64,000 bases of DNA from Spongiibacter marinus (GCF_016906995.1 NZ_JAFBBD010000002.1:374270-438269), one strand, 5' to 3'; numbered from the stretch's first letter, positions 33,276 through 42,355 are shown. Notes: generated by a model not told the origin, from the sequence alone. Numbers and translations are program-made.

Positions 33276-34838
33276 ATGAGGATGCGGGATCTGAATCGAG
33301 ATAAGTCGTCGACGATAGCGGCCCTGACGGGTAAGCAGGTGCTGATTACCGGTACGACGGGGTTCCTGGGCAAGGTGTTGTTGGAGAAGGTTCTGCGCAC
33401 CACGCCCGGTGTGGGCGGTATTTACTTGCTGATGCGGGGCAATCGACATTTTCGTGATGCCACTGATCGCTTTCGGGAAGAAGTGATCCGCTCCTCCATT
33501 TTTGACACCTTGCGACATGAACTGGGGCAAGAAGGCTTTGAGGCGCTGATTGCAAGTCGCGTTCACTGTGTGACGGGGGAAATTACTGCACCGCGGTTTG
33601 GTCTGACGCGTGCAGACTTTACGGCGCTGGCTGACAAGCTCGATGTGGTGATCAATTCCGCAGCGAGTGTAAATTTTCGTGAAGAGTTGGATCGAGCGCT
33701 GGAAATTAATACGTTCTCCCTGGAAAACGTCGCCAAACTCTGTGAGTTGGGGGGGAATATACCTCTTGTTCACGTGTCCACTTGCTATGTAAACGGCTAC
33801 CGAGCGGGTGATATCCACGAGACGTCCGAGGGGCCTGTTGGGCTGGCGTTACCTGAGGGGCCGGGTAGATTCTACGAAACCTCGGCCTTGATTGAGCGCC
33901 TGCAACGCCTGGTTGAGGCGTTGCGCGGGCAATACGAGGGGCGGGCGCTAAAGGCCAAGCTCATAGAGCATGGCGCGAAGGAAGCGCAAGCTGCGGGCTG
34001 GAACGATACCTATACCTTCACCAAGTGGCTGGGTGAGCAATATTTGTACAAGGTGATGCGAGGCTATTCGCTGACGGTGGTTCGTCCGTCGATCATCGAG
34101 AGTACACTGCGCGAGCCAAACCCCGGGTGGATTGAGGGGGTCAAGGTCGCCGACGCGGTGTTGATGGCATATGCGCGCGGCAAGGTTGCGTTCTTTCCCG
34201 GTAAGCGGGCCGGGGTGATCGATATTATTCCGGCCGATCTCGTGGCCAATGCGGTATTGCTCTCGACAGCCGAGCAGCTGCTCGAGCCGGGCCAGCATCG
34301 CATCTATCAATGTTGTAGCGGTGGCCGTAACCCACTAATGCTGGGAGACTTTATTGACCACTTGGTGGCAGAGGCCAGCAGTCATCACGGTGACTACGAC
34401 AAGCTGTTTAACGCGCCGCCCCGCCGGCGATTTACGGCAGTCGATAAGCGCGTGTTCAGTAGCGTCGCAATGTGCGTTCAGGTGGCGCTGACGATCGTTG
34501 GCGCGATACTGCGTCGCCTCGGGCGGCGCGGCAAGCTCAGGGCGCGGCGAAATATCGACACCGCTGTCGAGCTCTCCAAAATATTCTCTTTCTATGCTCA
34601 GCCCAATTACTGCTTTCACGGCGACAAGTTGCTCTCTTTATCGAAGTCGATGGGCGCTGTCGATCAGGAGTTGTTTCCCGTGGATGCCGGAGTGATTGAT
34701 TGGCAGCACTACATTCGCCAGGTTCATATGCCGGGATTAAACCACTATGCGCTGCAGGGGCAGCCTTCAGTGAGGGCACAGCAGCGGCGCGAGGAAGTGA
34801 AAACGGCGTCGAAAAACCTGACGGCGACCGAGGCTTGA
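33276..34838 (+). CDS. Fatty acyl-CoA (acyl-ACP) reductase, alcohol-forming
   Basis: 520 residues, close in length and motifs to the Marinobacter enzymes that reduce fatty acyl-CoA to fatty alcohol for wax esters. The Rossmann NADPH motif is VLITGTTGFLGKVLLEKVLR, the active-site Y-x3-K is in YTFTKWLGEQ, and HVSTCYVNG and VRPSIIEST are typical of the FAR N-terminal domain; a C-terminal sterile-like domain follows. Start: ATG at 33276 or 33282; the AGGGGG site suits 33282 better. No wax ester synthase is visible nearby. Confidence 0.88.
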   Translation: MRMRDLNRDKSSTIAALTGKQVLITGTTGFLGKVLLEKVLRTTPGVGGIYLLMRGNRHFRDATDRFREEVIRSSIFDTLRHELGQEGFEALIASRVHCVTGEITAPRFGLTRADFTALADKLDVVINSAASVNFREELDRALEINTFSLENVAKLCELGGNIPLVHVSTCYVNGYRAGDIHETSEGPVGLALPEGPGRFYETSALIERLQRLVEALRGQYEGRALKAKLIEHGAKEAQAAGWNDTYTFTKWLGEQYLYKVMRGYSLTVVRPSIIESTLREPNPGWIEGVKVADAVLMAYARGKVAFFPGKRAGVIDIIPADLVANAVLLSTAEQLLEPGQHRIYQCCSGGRNPLMLGDFIDHLVAEASSHHGDYDKLFNAPPRRRFTAVDKRVFSSVAMCVQVALTIVGAILRRLGRRGKLRARRNIDTAVELSKIFSFYAQPNYCFHGDKLLSLSKSMGAVDQELFPVDAGVIDWQHYIRQVHMPGLNHYALQGQPSVRAQQRREEVKTASKNLTATEA

Positions 34839-34944
34839 GTGGGCGGTGGGCAATTAGAACCGATTTTTCTGGACTCTGTGAGAGAACCTTTTTTACAATC
34901 CAAGGGCCCTGGCGACCAAAAACAACGATTTTTCGCGCTTTTGG

Positions 34945-34959
34945 TATGATCTAGGTCAA
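34945..34959 (+). promoter_or_regulatory. Candidate extended -10 with overlapping FNR/ANR-like site before mrpE
   Basis: An extended -10 (TGGTATGAT, -10 hexamer at 34945-34950) overlaps ATGATCTAGGTCAA (34946-34959). Read on the minus strand this is TTGAC-N4-ATCAT, 8 of 10 positions of the FNR/ANR consensus TTGAT-N4-ATCAA. It lies about 90 bases upstream of mrpE in the 208-base gap after the reductase gene. If real, overlap with the -10 would suggest repression without oxygen. Confidence 0.4.
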
Positions 34960-35046
34960 TAAAATAACAATCCGTTGTCGGAGTTCGTGGGGCGATGCAC
35001 CTCAGGTTTTCGCAAGGCAACGACTCGCTGTGCTGTTAGGAGACTT

Positions 35047-35517
35047 ATGCGACATACTGCCAGTGTAACTCTGGTGTTGGCCGCTATTTGGCTGGGGAAT
35101 TCCGGCCATTATGATGCGCTGTTACTGAGCTTTGGGGTTGTGTCCATCGCCCTCGTGCTGTGGATCACTCATCGTATGGATGTTGTCGATCACGAGTCAC
35201 AGCCGCTGCATCTCACCACAAAACTTCCTGCTTACTACTTCTGGTTGTTCAAAAAAATCGTCGCCAGCAATATCGACGTGGTGATACGTGCCTGGCGGGG
35301 ACCGTCGTCGATCAGCCCGCAATTCGAGCGAGTACCGGCCCCTCAGAAGACGGATATCGGCCGGGTGATTTACGCGAACTCCATTAATTTGACGCCGGGT
35401 ACGCTCTCTGTGGTGGTTGAAGACGATTATATTTTGGTGCACTCCCTCAGTAGTGACGGCATGGCTGAGCTGAAAAGCGGTGAGATGAGCCGACGAGTTT
35501 GCGGGTTGGAAGAGTGA
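35047..35517 (+). CDS. mrpE: Mrp-type Na+/H+ antiporter subunit E
   Basis: 156 residues from the ATG at 35047, preceded by AGGAG. There are two N-terminal membrane helices and the MnhE/MrpE core: YYFWLFKKIVASNIDVVIRAWRG, then YANSINLTPGTLSVVVEDDYILVHSLS. First gene of a nine-gene antiporter operon. Its stop shares bases with the mrpF start (TGATG). Confidence 0.92.
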   Translation: MRHTASVTLVLAAIWLGNSGHYDALLLSFGVVSIALVLWITHRMDVVDHESQPLHLTTKLPAYYFWLFKKIVASNIDVVIRAWRGPSSISPQFERVPAPQKTDIGRVIYANSINLTPGTLSVVVEDDYILVHSLSSDGMAELKSGEMSRRVCGLEE

Positions 35518-35798
35518 TGCTGACAGTTACCACAGTGACGTTGCTACTGGTTATGGCCTTGGCGCTGTCCCGAGCGTTTGTAGGCCCCACCGTATTTGAT
35601 CGCATTCTTGCAGCGAATATGTTCGGAACCAAAACCGTCCTATTGATAGCGGTGATTGGCTTTCTATTTGGTCGGCCAGAATTTTTAGATATTGCGATGG
35701 TATACGCGCTGATTAACTTTATTGGCGTGATCGGTATGCTCAGGCTTATTGAGTACCTGGAAGATGAAAATAGCAGTAGCCAAGAGGAGGACGCGTGA
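35517..35798 (+). CDS. mrpF: Mrp-type Na+/H+ antiporter subunit F
   Basis: 93 residues. The ATG at 35517 overlaps the mrpE stop; an in-frame upstream TTG at 35499 is not needed. Three membrane helices with the MrpF pattern SRAFVGPTVFDRILAANMFGTKTVLL and DIAMVYALINFIGVIGMLRL. Small membrane subunit of the multi-subunit cation/proton antiporter. Confidence 0.92.
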   Translation: MLTVTTVTLLLVMALALSRAFVGPTVFDRILAANMFGTKTVLLIAVIGFLFGRPEFLDIAMVYALINFIGVIGMLRLIEYLEDENSSSQEEDA

Positions 35799-36112
35799 TG
35801 GAGACCTATGAGTTATTGAGCGCCGTCCTGCTCGCCGCTGGCAGCTTCTTATTATTGTCTGGCGGTATTGGCGTGTTACGTTTTCCCGATGTGTACAGCC
35901 GTATGCATGCAGCCGGGATTACTGACACCCTCGGTGCATGCCTGATACTGCTGGCGCTGATGTTGCTCGCTGGCTTTAGCCTGGTACTTCTCAAATTGAT
36001 GATGATACTGGCGTTTTTGCTGATTACCGGCCCAACATCCAGCCATGCTTTGGGCAAGGCGGCGTGGAAGGCAGGCGTAAAGCCGTTAACCGGAAAGTCG
36101 CTGCAGCGGTAA
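35798..36112 (+). CDS. mrpG: Mrp-type Na+/H+ antiporter subunit G
   Basis: 104 residues from the ATG at 35798, eight bases after a strong GAGGAGG and overlapping the mrpF stop; the GTG one codon earlier is possible. Three membrane helices with MrpG motifs SGGIGVLRFPDVYSRMHAAGITDTLG and ITGPTSSHALGKAAW. Confidence 0.93.
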   Translation: METYELLSAVLLAAGSFLLLSGGIGVLRFPDVYSRMHAAGITDTLGACLILLALMLLAGFSLVLLKLMMILAFLLITGPTSSHALGKAAWKAGVKPLTGKSLQR

Positions 36113-36140
36113 ATGTGATAGAGGCCCGGAGGATTTCGCC

Positions 36141-37133
36141 ATAGAACTTTTTATCGATATCAGTTTGCTGAGTATGCTGATTGCCACCGCGATTGGTATA
36201 GCGGTGAATCGCGACCTGCTGTCTGTGGTGATGTTGTCGTCGATCTACGGACTGCTGTCCGCCAATTTCTTTGTGACAATGGATGCCGTGGATGTGGCGT
36301 TTACTGAGGCGGCCGTGGGTGCCGGAATTTCGCCGCTGCTTATGTTTACAACCATGGCGATTGTCGGACGTTACGAAAAGCTTCCCCATCGCTGGTCGCT
36401 GTCTGCCCTGGTGTTGGTGAGCATCACTGGTGCATTGTTGTTAGTGGCTACCATGGATATGCCCGCGTTTGGTGCGCCGGATGCGCCGGCACAGCAGCAT
36501 GTTGCGCCGCGCTACATCGAGCAATCGGGACAAGAAGTGGGTATTCCCAACATTGTGACGTCGGTGCTGGCGACCTATCGCGGCTTCGATACGTTTGGTG
36601 AGGTCACGGTGATTTTTACCGCCGGCGTCGGTGTGCTGTCATTGCTGATGGTTGGCGACAGGGCGACCAAACCGCTTTCCAGTCACTTACTGAAGGCCAG
36701 TCAACATAAAATTCTGCGTATCGTCAGCAAGGTGCTGATCGCGCCTATTCTGCTTTTCGCTCTGTACGTTCAGTTCCACGGCGACTATGGCCCCGGTGGC
36801 GGCTTCCAGGCAGGGGTGATCTTTGCCGCGGCGATAATTGTTTACACCATGTTGTTCGGGCTGGATTCCGCTCGCCAGGTGATTGATCAAGCCTGGGTAA
36901 GGGTGATGGCGGCGGTCGGTGTGCTGTTGTATGGCGCCGTCGGTGTGGTCTCCATGGTTAACGGTGGCAACTTTCTTGACTACGATGTGCTGGCCAAGGA
37001 TCCACTCCACGGCCAACACTACGGCATCATCGTTATCGAACTGGGCGTTGGCATTACCGTTGCGGCGGTAATGGTGCTGATTTACTTCTCCTTTGCCGGG
37101 CGCTTGGTCGACAGGGGGCATCAAGATGACTGA
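36141..37133 (+). CDS. mrpB: Fused MrpA C-terminal (MbhD/E-like) and MrpB antiporter subunit
   Basis: About 330 residues. The N-terminal third is a DUF4040/MbhD-like membrane domain (SMLIATAIGIAVNRDLLSVVMLSSIYG..FTEAAVGAG), then an MbhE-like stretch, then MnhB (FALYVQFHGDYGPGGGFQAGVI, GGNFLDYDVL). In canonical Mrp systems the first part is the end of MrpA; here it is joined to MrpB. No ATG/GTG fits the protein start: GGAGG at 36128-36132 is eight bases before an ATA codon at 36141, while the first standard start in frame, TTG at 36165, would cut off part of helix 1. ATA may be the true initiator. Confidence 0.85.
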   Translation: MELFIDISLLSMLIATAIGIAVNRDLLSVVMLSSIYGLLSANFFVTMDAVDVAFTEAAVGAGISPLLMFTTMAIVGRYEKLPHRWSLSALVLVSITGALLLVATMDMPAFGAPDAPAQQHVAPRYIEQSGQEVGIPNIVTSVLATYRGFDTFGEVTVIFTAGVGVLSLLMVGDRATKPLSSHLLKASQHKILRIVSKVLIAPILLFALYVQFHGDYGPGGGFQAGVIFAAAIIVYTMLFGLDSARQVIDQAWVRVMAAVGVLLYGAVGVVSMVNGGNFLDYDVLAKDPLHGQHYGIIVIELGVGITVAAVMVLIYFSFAGRLVDRGHQDD

Positions 37134-37482
37134 CATGCTGCTTACCCATTACAACTACTGGGTTGTGATGGTGTTGATGATGATTGGTTTTTATATCGTG
37201 ATCGCCCAGGGCAATCTGGTCAAAAAGCTGGTGGGTTTGAACATCTTCCAGACCTCGGTGTTCATTTTGTATATCAGCGCGGGCAAGGTATCGGGCGGCA
37301 GTGCTCCCATTTTGGATGACGCGATTTCGGTCTACTCCAACCCGCTGCCCCACGTATTAATTCTGACTGCGATTGTTGTGGGCATTGCGACCACTGCACT
37401 AGGGCTGGCGCTGATTATTCGCCTGCGCGAGGCATACGGCAGTGCGGAAGAAAAAGATATTCAGGAACAGAATCAGTGTTGA
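37126..37482 (+). CDS. mrpC: Mrp-type Na+/H+ antiporter subunit C
   Basis: 118 residues from the ATG at 37126, overlapping the mrpB end by 8 bases. NuoK-like, three membrane helices: GFYIVIAQGNLVKKLVGLNIFQTSVFIL and the conserved DPLPHVLILTAIVVGIA-like segment, here SNPLPHVLILTAIVVG. It is homologous to complex I NuoK, with an acidic tail. Confidence 0.93.
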   Translation: MTDMLLTHYNYWVVMVLMMIGFYIVIAQGNLVKKLVGLNIFQTSVFILYISAGKVSGGSAPILDDAISVYSNPLPHVLILTAIVVGIATTALGLALIIRLREAYGSAEEKDIQEQNQC

Positions 37483-38951
37483 GTCACCTTCCCATACTGC
37501 AGGTTATTTTACCGCTTCTTGCGGCGCCGTCGTGCTTAATTCTTGGTCGCCCGGCGCTGGCGTGGGGGTTTAGCTTTGCTACCAGTGCTGCCGCCATGCT
37601 CATTAGCATGCTGTTGCTGCAACAGGTTTGGTTAGAGGGGCCTATTAGCTATTTTCTCGGCGGCTGGGAAGCGCCCTGGGGGATCGAATACTGCATAGAC
37701 CTGCTCAATGCCTTTTTACTGCTGATCGTCTCGTCGTTAAGCACGGTAGTGTTGGCGGGAACCCGTCAGAGCGTGGCGGCAGAGGTCGAGCCGAATAAAC
37801 AGACACTTTTCTACGTGTCGTGGTTGTTATGCCTCGCCGGCTTACTCGGCATTCTCGCAACAGGCGATGCATTCAATGTTTTCGTCTTCCTGGAAGTGTC
37901 GTCGCTGTCGACCTACACGTTAATCTCCCTAGGCCGCGACCGCAAAGCGCTGTGGGCCAGTTACCAATACCTGATTGTTGGCACCATCGGCGCCACCTTT
38001 ATCCTGATTGGTATTGGCCTCATGTACATGATGACCGGCACCCTCAATATGCAGGACCTCGCCCAGCGCCTGCCTGTTGTTGCAGACACTCGCACGGTTT
38101 TCGCTGCCTATGCCTTTGTGATTGTTGGCGTGTGTTTGAAGTTGGCGCTGTTTCCGCTGCACCTGTGGTTGCCCAATGCGTATGCCTATGCCCCGTCGGC
38201 CGTTACCGCATTTCTCGCGGCGACAGCGACGAAAGTTGCGGTGTACTTGCTAATTCGCTTCAGCTTTACGGTATTTGGTGCCGACTTCGGCGCCATGGAT
38301 ATACCCCTTCATCAACTATTTATTGCCCTGGGCTTGATTGCGGTGTTCAGCGCGTCGCTGGTGGCAATCCTGCAGATCGACATTAAGCGCGCGATCGCCT
38401 ATTCAAGTGTCGCTCAGATCGGTTACATGATTATCGGTTTGGGACTCGGCAGTGCGGCGGGCTTGCAGGCAACCCTGTTGCATTTATTTAACCACGCGCT
38501 GATGAAAGGTGCGTTGTTTATGAGCCTGGCAGCCGTGGCGCTGCGTATGGGCAGCACACGCCTGGATGACTTGGCTGGCTTGTCTCAGCGTATGCCGCTG
38601 ACTGCAATGGCTTTTGTCCTCGGTGGTTTGAGCCTCATCGGCGTGCCGCTGACCGTCGGGTTTATTAGCAAGTGGTATTTGGTTATCGCGACACTGGAAA
38701 TGGGCATGTGGCCGGTTGCGGTACTGATACTGGTCGGCTCTTTACTTGCCGTTATGTACATTTGGCGCGTTGTGGAGGTGATGTACTTCCGCGACCCGCC
38801 GGCATCGAGTCAGGTTTCAGAAGCTCCCGTCAGTGTATTGCTGCCGCTCTGGTTACTGGTGGTCGCCAATATTTATTTCGGTATCGATACGGCGCTACCC
38901 GTATCCGTGACGGCTGATGCGGCCCAAGCGCTGTTGGGGTGGGGCAAATGA
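37476..38951 (+). CDS. mrpD: Antiporter subunit D (NuoN/NuoM-like), first of three
   Basis: 491 residues, starts at GTG overlapping mrpC. About 14 membrane helices of the complex I antiporter family. The conserved TM5 Glu is in VFLEVSSLSTYTLI, and a lysine-bearing helix follows with KLALFPLHLWLPNAYAYAPSAVTAFLAATATKV, the MrpD hallmark. HALMKGALFMSLAAVAL carries the later conserved Lys. Proton- or cation-translocating core subunit. Confidence 0.92.
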   Translation: MLSHLPILQVILPLLAAPSCLILGRPALAWGFSFATSAAAMLISMLLLQQVWLEGPISYFLGGWEAPWGIEYCIDLLNAFLLLIVSSLSTVVLAGTRQSVAAEVEPNKQTLFYVSWLLCLAGLLGILATGDAFNVFVFLEVSSLSTYTLISLGRDRKALWASYQYLIVGTIGATFILIGIGLMYMMTGTLNMQDLAQRLPVVADTRTVFAAYAFVIVGVCLKLALFPLHLWLPNAYAYAPSAVTAFLAATATKVAVYLLIRFSFTVFGADFGAMDIPLHQLFIALGLIAVFSASLVAILQIDIKRAIAYSSVAQIGYMIIGLGLGSAAGLQATLLHLFNHALMKGALFMSLAAVALRMGSTRLDDLAGLSQRMPLTAMAFVLGGLSLIGVPLTVGFISKWYLVIATLEMGMWPVAVLILVGSLLAVMYIWRVVEVMYFRDPPASSQVSEAPVSVLLPLWLLVVANIYFGIDTALPVSVTADAAQALLGWGK

Positions 38952-40417
38952 CAATGACCACAGAACTGTTGATCAGTCTAACGATTCTTACGCCTGTATT
39001 GGCCGTGCCGGGTATTTTATTGTTTGGCAACAAGCAAAACCTGCGTGAAGCGGTGTCACTCATTGCCGCCGCGGCGTTGACCTGGCTGTCAGTGAACCTC
39101 TTTCAGCAGTTGCAGGCGGGCACCGTGCTGGCCGCGCAGTGGTGGGAGCTATTGCCAGGCTTGACGATCGCCTTCCATGTCGAGCCCCTCGGGATGATGT
39201 TTGCGCTAATAGCGAGCTCGCTGTGGTTTGTGACAGTGGTGTACGCCATCGGTTATATGCGCGGCCATAACGAACAGAATCAAACACGATTCTATGCCTG
39301 CTTTGCTGTGGCGATCGCCGCGGTGATGGGTGTTGCCCTTGCCGAGAACCTGTTTACGTTATTTGTATTCTACGAAGTACTGTCGCTTTGCACCTACCCA
39401 CTTGTTACCCATGCGGGCACGGATAAAGCTAAGCACGGTGGCCGTGTGTATCTGGGCATCTTGTTGAGTACCTCCATCGCGTTTTTCCTGCCGGCGATGA
39501 TTATTACCTGGATGCAAAGCGGCACACTGAGCTTCACAGCGGGAGGCGTTTTCGAGGAAGGAACGTCCGTTGTTTTGCTGTCGGTATTGTTAGTGTTATT
39601 TGCCTTTGGTGTCGGCAAGGCCGCATTGATGCCGTTCCACCGGTGGTTGCCGAGTGCGATGGTGGCGCCGACGCCTGTTTCAGCGTTGCTTCACGCTGTG
39701 GCGGTGGTGAAGGCGGGGGTCTTCACCGTGCTGAAGGTCGTGGTATTTATCTTTGGTATTGACGCGGTGCAGTCGCTACCGGTCACGCAGTGGCTAATCT
39801 ATCTGGCATGTGCCTCTATTCTGCTGGCGTCGCTAGTGGCCATGCGCCAGGACAATATTAAGGCGCGATTGGCATATTCCACCATCAGTCAGCTTGGCTA
39901 TATTACCTTGGGCGCCTTCCTTGCCAGCGCCAATGGTGTGTTGGGAAGCGCCTTGCACATTGCCATGCATGCGGCGGGCAAAATCACCCTGTTTTTCTGT
40001 GCAGGGGCAATTTATGTTGCCGCGCATAAGACGTTGGTGAGTGAGCTGGACGGCTTAGGTCGAAAAATGCCTTATACCTTTGCGGCGTTCACCATTGCGG
40101 CCTTGTCGATTATTGGCTTGCCACCCACGGGTGGCACATGGAGCAAATGGACGCTGATGCTGGGGGCTGTTGATAGCGATCAGTTATTTGTATTGGCAGT
40201 ATTAGCGCTGAGTTCGCTGTTGAATATTGTTTACCTTTTGGAATTACCGGCGCGGGCCTTTCTGCGCGCGGCTCCTGCTAGTGAAAGCGATCAACATGGT
40301 GGGGAAGCGCCGTGGCCATCACTATTGGCGCTGTGCGTAACGGCGCTCAGTTGTATTGTGCTGTTTTTTACCGCAGGGCCCATTATGCAGTTTCTGCAAG
40401 GAATTAGCCTGACATGA
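38948..40417 (+). CDS. Antiporter-like proton-translocating subunit (NuoL/M family), second of three
   Basis: 489 residues from the ATG at 38948 (ATGA overlap with the preceding gene). Antiporter fold with FVFYEVLSLCTYPLVTHAG (TM5 Glu), KAALMPFHRWLPSAMVAPTPVSALLHAVAVVKAG (lysine helices) and IAMHAAGKITLFFCAGA. It is a distinct paralogue, not a duplicate of its neighbours. In Mrp-like systems with a split MrpA, such proteins replace the NuoL-like part of MrpA. Confidence 0.88.
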   Translation: MTMTTELLISLTILTPVLAVPGILLFGNKQNLREAVSLIAAAALTWLSVNLFQQLQAGTVLAAQWWELLPGLTIAFHVEPLGMMFALIASSLWFVTVVYAIGYMRGHNEQNQTRFYACFAVAIAAVMGVALAENLFTLFVFYEVLSLCTYPLVTHAGTDKAKHGGRVYLGILLSTSIAFFLPAMIITWMQSGTLSFTAGGVFEEGTSVVLLSVLLVLFAFGVGKAALMPFHRWLPSAMVAPTPVSALLHAVAVVKAGVFTVLKVVVFIFGIDAVQSLPVTQWLIYLACASILLASLVAMRQDNIKARLAYSTISQLGYITLGAFLASANGVLGSALHIAMHAAGKITLFFCAGAIYVAAHKTLVSELDGLGRKMPYTFAAFTIAALSIIGLPPTGGTWSKWTLMLGAVDSDQLFVLAVLALSSLLNIVYLLELPARAFLRAAPASESDQHGGEAPWPSLLALCVTALSCIVLFFTAGPIMQFLQGISLT

Positions 40418-40665
40418 AGACATCGGATAAAAAAGCATGGCTGGAGCAGCCGGCCAATGTCGACAAGTTGGTCTACCTGGTCTATCTGATTTGTGGCGTC
40501 TTACTCGTCGCTGAATTTTTTTACGAAAAGCACCCTTATTTTGGCTTTGATGGATCTTTCGGCTTTTACGCGGGCTTCGGATTTTTGGCGTATTGCACGA
40601 TCGTTTTCTCTGCAAAGGCGCTGCGTCGTGTGTTGAAACGTAGCGAGGATTATTATGGCGAATGA
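40414..40665 (+). CDS. Small two-helix membrane protein of the antiporter operon
   Basis: 83 residues. Two membrane helices (about 20-36, VYLVYLICGVLLVAEFF, and 49-68, GFYAGFGFLAYCTIVFSAKAL) flanked by charged ends (MKTSDKKAW and RRVLKRSEDYYGE). It overlaps both neighbours (4 and 11 bases), so it is firmly part of the operon. No family recognised; it is presumably an accessory subunit. Confidence 0.75.
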   Translation: MKTSDKKAWLEQPANVDKLVYLVYLICGVLLVAEFFYEKHPYFGFDGSFGFYAGFGFLAYCTIVFSAKALRRVLKRSEDYYGE

Positions 40666-42355
40666 TTGGCTGATGAATCCCGCCCTGTTGATGATGTTGG
40701 CAGGGCTGCTGGCGATTCGCCTTCCCACGAAATTGCTGGGCCCCCTGGCGGTGGTAACCCCGACATTGGGCTTGCTAATGCTTTGCCAGTTGCCCAATGG
40801 TGAGCAGGGGATTGTTTCGTTATACGGTCTAACACTGACAACGCTGCGAGTGGACGGCCTCAGTTTCGTATGGGCGGTGATCTTTCATATTGCTGCGATA
40901 CTGGCGGGGCTGTATGCCTGGCATGTGAAAGATCGCATGCAGCAATCTGCAGCGCTGGTATATGCCGGTGCCGCGATTGGCGCCGTGTTGGCGGGCGACT
41001 TACTGACCTTGTTCTTGTACTGGGAGTTAACAGCCATTTCCTCTGTGCTGTTGATCTGGGCAAACCGCACGGCACGCGCGTATACCGTGGGCCTGCGCTA
41101 CCTGGTTATTCAGGTGATCTCCGGTTTGTTATTAATGGCCGGCGCGATTGTTCACTATCAAGCGACAGGCTCGTTGGCCTTTGATCACCTCGGCTTAGAC
41201 AGCCCCGGTGGCTGGATTATTTTCCTGGCCTTCGGCATCAAATGTGCGTTTCCACTTTTGCACAATTGGTTGCAAGACGCCTATCCAGAGGCTACCGCAA
41301 CGGGGACCGTGGTATTGTCGGCGTTCACCACCAAGCTGGCGGTTTACGCTCTGGCGCGGGGCTTTGCCGGCGAGGATATATTAATCACCATTGGCGCGGT
41401 GATGACGGCGTTCCCGATCTTCTTCGCAGTAATTGAAAACGATCTGCGGCGGGTACTCTCCTACAGCCTGAATAACCAGCTTGGCTTTATGGTTGTTGGC
41501 GTCGGTTTGGGCACCGAACTGGCGTTGAATGGCGCCGCGGCCCACGCCTTTGCGCACATCCTTTACAAGGCATTGTTGTTTATGTCGATGGGGGCTGTGC
41601 TGTTGCGAGTTGGTACGGTTAAGGCCAGTGAGCTGGGCGGCTTGTATAAATCCATGCCGTGGACCACGTTGTTTTGCATTATTGGTGGTATGTCAATTTC
41701 AGCGTTCCCGCTGTTCTCTGGCTTTGTTACCAAGTCAATGATTCTTACCGCGGCAGCTGCTGAGCACCAGTGGTTGGTGTGGACGGTGCTGCTGTTTGCC
41801 TCGGCCGGGGTATTGGATCACTCGGGCATTAAGGTTCCGTTCTTTTCCTTCTTTTATCATGACGCCGGGCACCGGGTGAAAGAAGCCCCCTGGAACATGC
41901 TGCTGGCAATGGGGGTAACGGCCTTCCTGTGTATTGCTATTGGTGTTTGGCCTGAGCCCTTATATGCAATTCTGCCTTTCCCGGTGGATTACAAGCCCTA
42001 TACCAGCTACCACATCATCACGCAGTTGCAGCTACTGATGTTTGCCGCGCTGGCGTTTTGTGTGTTAATTCGCAAAGGCTGGTACCCGGAAGAGATTCGC
42101 TCAACGAACTTGGATTTCGACTGGGTATACAGACGTCTGTTGCCGGCCGTCGTGAAGAAGCTGTTGGCGTGGATGTGGCGACTCGACTCGGCAGTGCGTG
42201 CCGTGGCAATGAAGGCCGTTCATGCCGTTATTGAAAAAGTGGCTCAGAGCCACGGACCGGGCGGAGTGATGTCGCGCAACTTGTCTACGGGCACCATGGT
42301 AAGTTGGCTGTCGGTATTTTTGGCGCTGTATTTATTCTTTAGCTTTTACTGGTAA
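40655..42355 (+). CDS. Antiporter-like proton-translocating subunit (NuoL/D family), third of three
   Basis: 566 residues, the longest of the three. Antiporter core with TLFLYWELTAISSVLLIW (TM5 Glu), KCAFPLLHNWLQDAYPEATATGTVVLSAFTTK (lysine helices) and HAFAHILYKALLFMSMGAVLLR. It carries a C-terminal extension of about 100 residues containing an amphipathic basic helix (RRLLPAVVKKLLAWMWRLDSAV) and a final membrane helix, reminiscent of the lateral arm of NuoL. A strong terminator follows. Confidence 0.88.
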   Translation: MANDWLMNPALLMMLAGLLAIRLPTKLLGPLAVVTPTLGLLMLCQLPNGEQGIVSLYGLTLTTLRVDGLSFVWAVIFHIAAILAGLYAWHVKDRMQQSAALVYAGAAIGAVLAGDLLTLFLYWELTAISSVLLIWANRTARAYTVGLRYLVIQVISGLLLMAGAIVHYQATGSLAFDHLGLDSPGGWIIFLAFGIKCAFPLLHNWLQDAYPEATATGTVVLSAFTTKLAVYALARGFAGEDILITIGAVMTAFPIFFAVIENDLRRVLSYSLNNQLGFMVVGVGLGTELALNGAAAHAFAHILYKALLFMSMGAVLLRVGTVKASELGGLYKSMPWTTLFCIIGGMSISAFPLFSGFVTKSMILTAAAAEHQWLVWTVLLFASAGVLDHSGIKVPFFSFFYHDAGHRVKEAPWNMLLAMGVTAFLCIAIGVWPEPLYAILPFPVDYKPYTSYHIITQLQLLMFAALAFCVLIRKGWYPEEIRSTNLDFDWVYRRLLPAVVKKLLAWMWRLDSAVRAVAMKAVHAVIEKVAQSHGPGGVMSRNLSTGTMVSWLSVFLALYLFFSFYW

